Part shown: positions 63,116-64,000 of the stretch, piece by piece
How positions within the stretch are numbered: position 1 is the first letter of the stretch
Layout of the letters: every line of letters begins with the position of its first letter
Source of the DNA: Butyricimonas faecihominis
Lineage (GTDB): Bacteria > Bacteroidota > Bacteroidia > Bacteroidales > Marinifilaceae
Direction: 5' to 3'
Assembly: GCF_033096445.1 (NCBI RefSeq)
Contig: NZ_AP028155.1
Coordinates: forward strand, 3,663,880-3,727,879
DNA: 64,000 bases
The notes under the pieces: generated by a model
What the model was told of the DNA's origin: nothing
Seen by the model: the letters and a program-made list of their open reading frames with translations, nothing else
Database searches by the model: none
Program-made: the position numbers and the translations under genes

Positions 63116-63177
63116 TAAAGTATTGTTAAAACTCTTGTCGGGCGCAACTTTTCAATGATTTTAATCTTATTACATCA

Positions 63178-63206
63178 TTTTCAATTTTCAATTCTCCATT
63201 TTCAAT
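63178..63206. repeat. AT-rich dispersed intergenic repeat
   Basis: A 29-base low-complexity string of TTTTCAATT units that is identical to 43174-43202 and similar to 2037-2066 and 55136-55170 on the other strand. Confidence 0.8.
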
Positions 63207-63228
63207 TCCATTATCCTATCTTTGTATC

Positions 63229-64000
63229 ATGATTGATCAGGCTACCATACAGAAAATTTTTGATGCGGCGGATATATACGAGGTGGTTTCCGATTTCGTG
63301 AGTTTAAAAAAGCGAGGTGTGAACTATCTTGGGTTATGTCCGTTTCATAACGAGAAGACAGGTTCGTTCACCGTTTCCCCGGCAAAGGGCATATACAAAT
63401 GTTTCGGTTGCGGAAAGGGGGGAAATGCCGTGAATTTTATCATGGAACACGAGCAGATGTCTTACGTGGAGGCATTGAAATATCTGGCCGAGAAATATCA
63501 TATCCCGGTTGAGGAAAAGGAATTAACAGAGGAACAGAAAAAGGAGAAAACGGAGCGGGAGAGTATGTTGATAGTCTCTTCCTATGCGAACGAGTATTTC
63601 CAGTATCAGCTGTGGAACACGGACGAGGGGCGTTCCGTGGGATTGGGTTACTTGCGTCAACGAGGTATCAGTGACGAGATGATTCGCAAATTCGGTTTGG
63701 GCTATAACCCGGAAGGTTGGGGGGCGTTCACGAAAACAGCTCAGGAAAAGGGCTACAAGAAAGAGTTTCTCGTGAAGACCGGATTGACCATCGAGAACGA
63801 GAAAGGACTTTTCGACCGATTCCGCGCCCGGGTGATGTTTCCCGTGCTTGATTTGGCAGGTAAGGTGATTGCTTTCGGGGGACGAACGATGACAGCCGAT
63901 AAAAAGATTTCAAAATACCTGAATTCCCCGGAGTCTGAGATATATCACAAGAGTAAAACCCTTTACGGGATATTCTTTGCCAAGAAATCTATCGTGCAAC
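63229..64000 (+). CDS. dnaG: DNA primase (5' part, runs off the window)
   Basis: The first 257 codons of DNA primase, which makes RNA primers for replication. The N-terminal zinc-binding domain is clear: CPFHNEKTGSFTV then YKCFGCGKGG. The start of the catalytic core (RVMFPVLDLAGKVIAFGGRT, LNSPESEIYHKSKTLYG) follows. TATCTTTG lies only a few bases before the ATG, so the message may have almost no leader. The frame is open to the end of the window. Confidence 0.96.
   Translation, partial: MIDQATIQKIFDAADIYEVVSDFVSLKKRGVNYLGLCPFHNEKTGSFTVSPAKGIYKCFGCGKGGNAVNFIMEHEQMSYVEALKYLAEKYHIPVEEKELTEEQKKEKTERESMLIVSSYANEYFQYQLWNTDEGRSVGLGYLRQRGISDEMIRKFGLGYNPEGWGAFTKTAQEKGYKKEFLVKTGLTIENEKGLFDRFRARVMFPVLDLAGKVIAFGGRTMTADKKISKYLNSPESEIYHKSKTLYGIFFAKKSIVQ

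Overview
The window reads as a chromosomal segment of a gut Bacteroidota, most likely of the Odoribacteraceae type (Butyricimonas or Odoribacter; an inference from gene style, not a database match). The evidence is SusC/SusD pairs controlled by FecR and ECF sigma factors, many lipoproteins, DUF4998/DUF5000-type surface proteins, TlpA thioredoxins with DUF4369-like heads, and promoters of the TAnnTTTG type.

Layout. 1-3.4 kb (minus strand): a deoxyhypusine-synthase-family enzyme, agmatinase and an MTA/SAH deaminase (polyamine and SAM-by-product metabolism). 3.6-19.9 kb (plus): a large nutrient-uptake locus, fecR-susC-susD, two surface lipoproteins and a TlpA thioredoxin, then small secreted proteins (one set tandemly duplicated), a HExxH lipoprotein, an aspartyl protease and a free-standing STN lipoprotein. 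19.9-23.4 kb: a toxin-antitoxin-like island (an XRE/coiled-coil pair, HigBA-like and AbiE), whose abiE part is flanked by a direct repeat of the end of an ECF sigma gene. 23.5-38.4 kb: a second, paralogous uptake locus (divergent ECF sigma, fecR-susC-susD, two lipoproteins, an exported fused TldD/TldE-like peptidase, a TlpA thioredoxin). Neither locus carries a glycosidase, while both carry peptidase-like genes and thioredoxins, so peptide or protein-derived substrates look more likely than glycans.

38.5-40.9 kb: secreted proteins of unknown function and a LytTR regulator. 41.6-44.8 kb: a small cassette resembling phage lysis genes (two homologous DUF6266-like proteins, an HTH protein, a GTA-type holin, a peptidoglycan amidase and a 54-residue membrane peptide) with no phage structural genes. 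44.8-47.8 kb: an AAA/DUF4143 ATPase, three 33-bp tandem repeats, an ECF sigma factor and an exported nitrilase homologue.

47.8-56.3 kb is mostly housekeeping: lepA, pstS, a uracil permease, yicC, gmk, nadD and a YitT-type membrane protein. It is interrupted by a four-helix-bundle gene sitting inside an inverted-repeat element, and by a cobalamin riboswitch with no recognisable gene after it. 56.3-63.1 kb: a TetR-controlled RND efflux operon (regulator, TolC, adaptor, pump, PII-like protein). 63.2 kb to the end: the start of dnaG.
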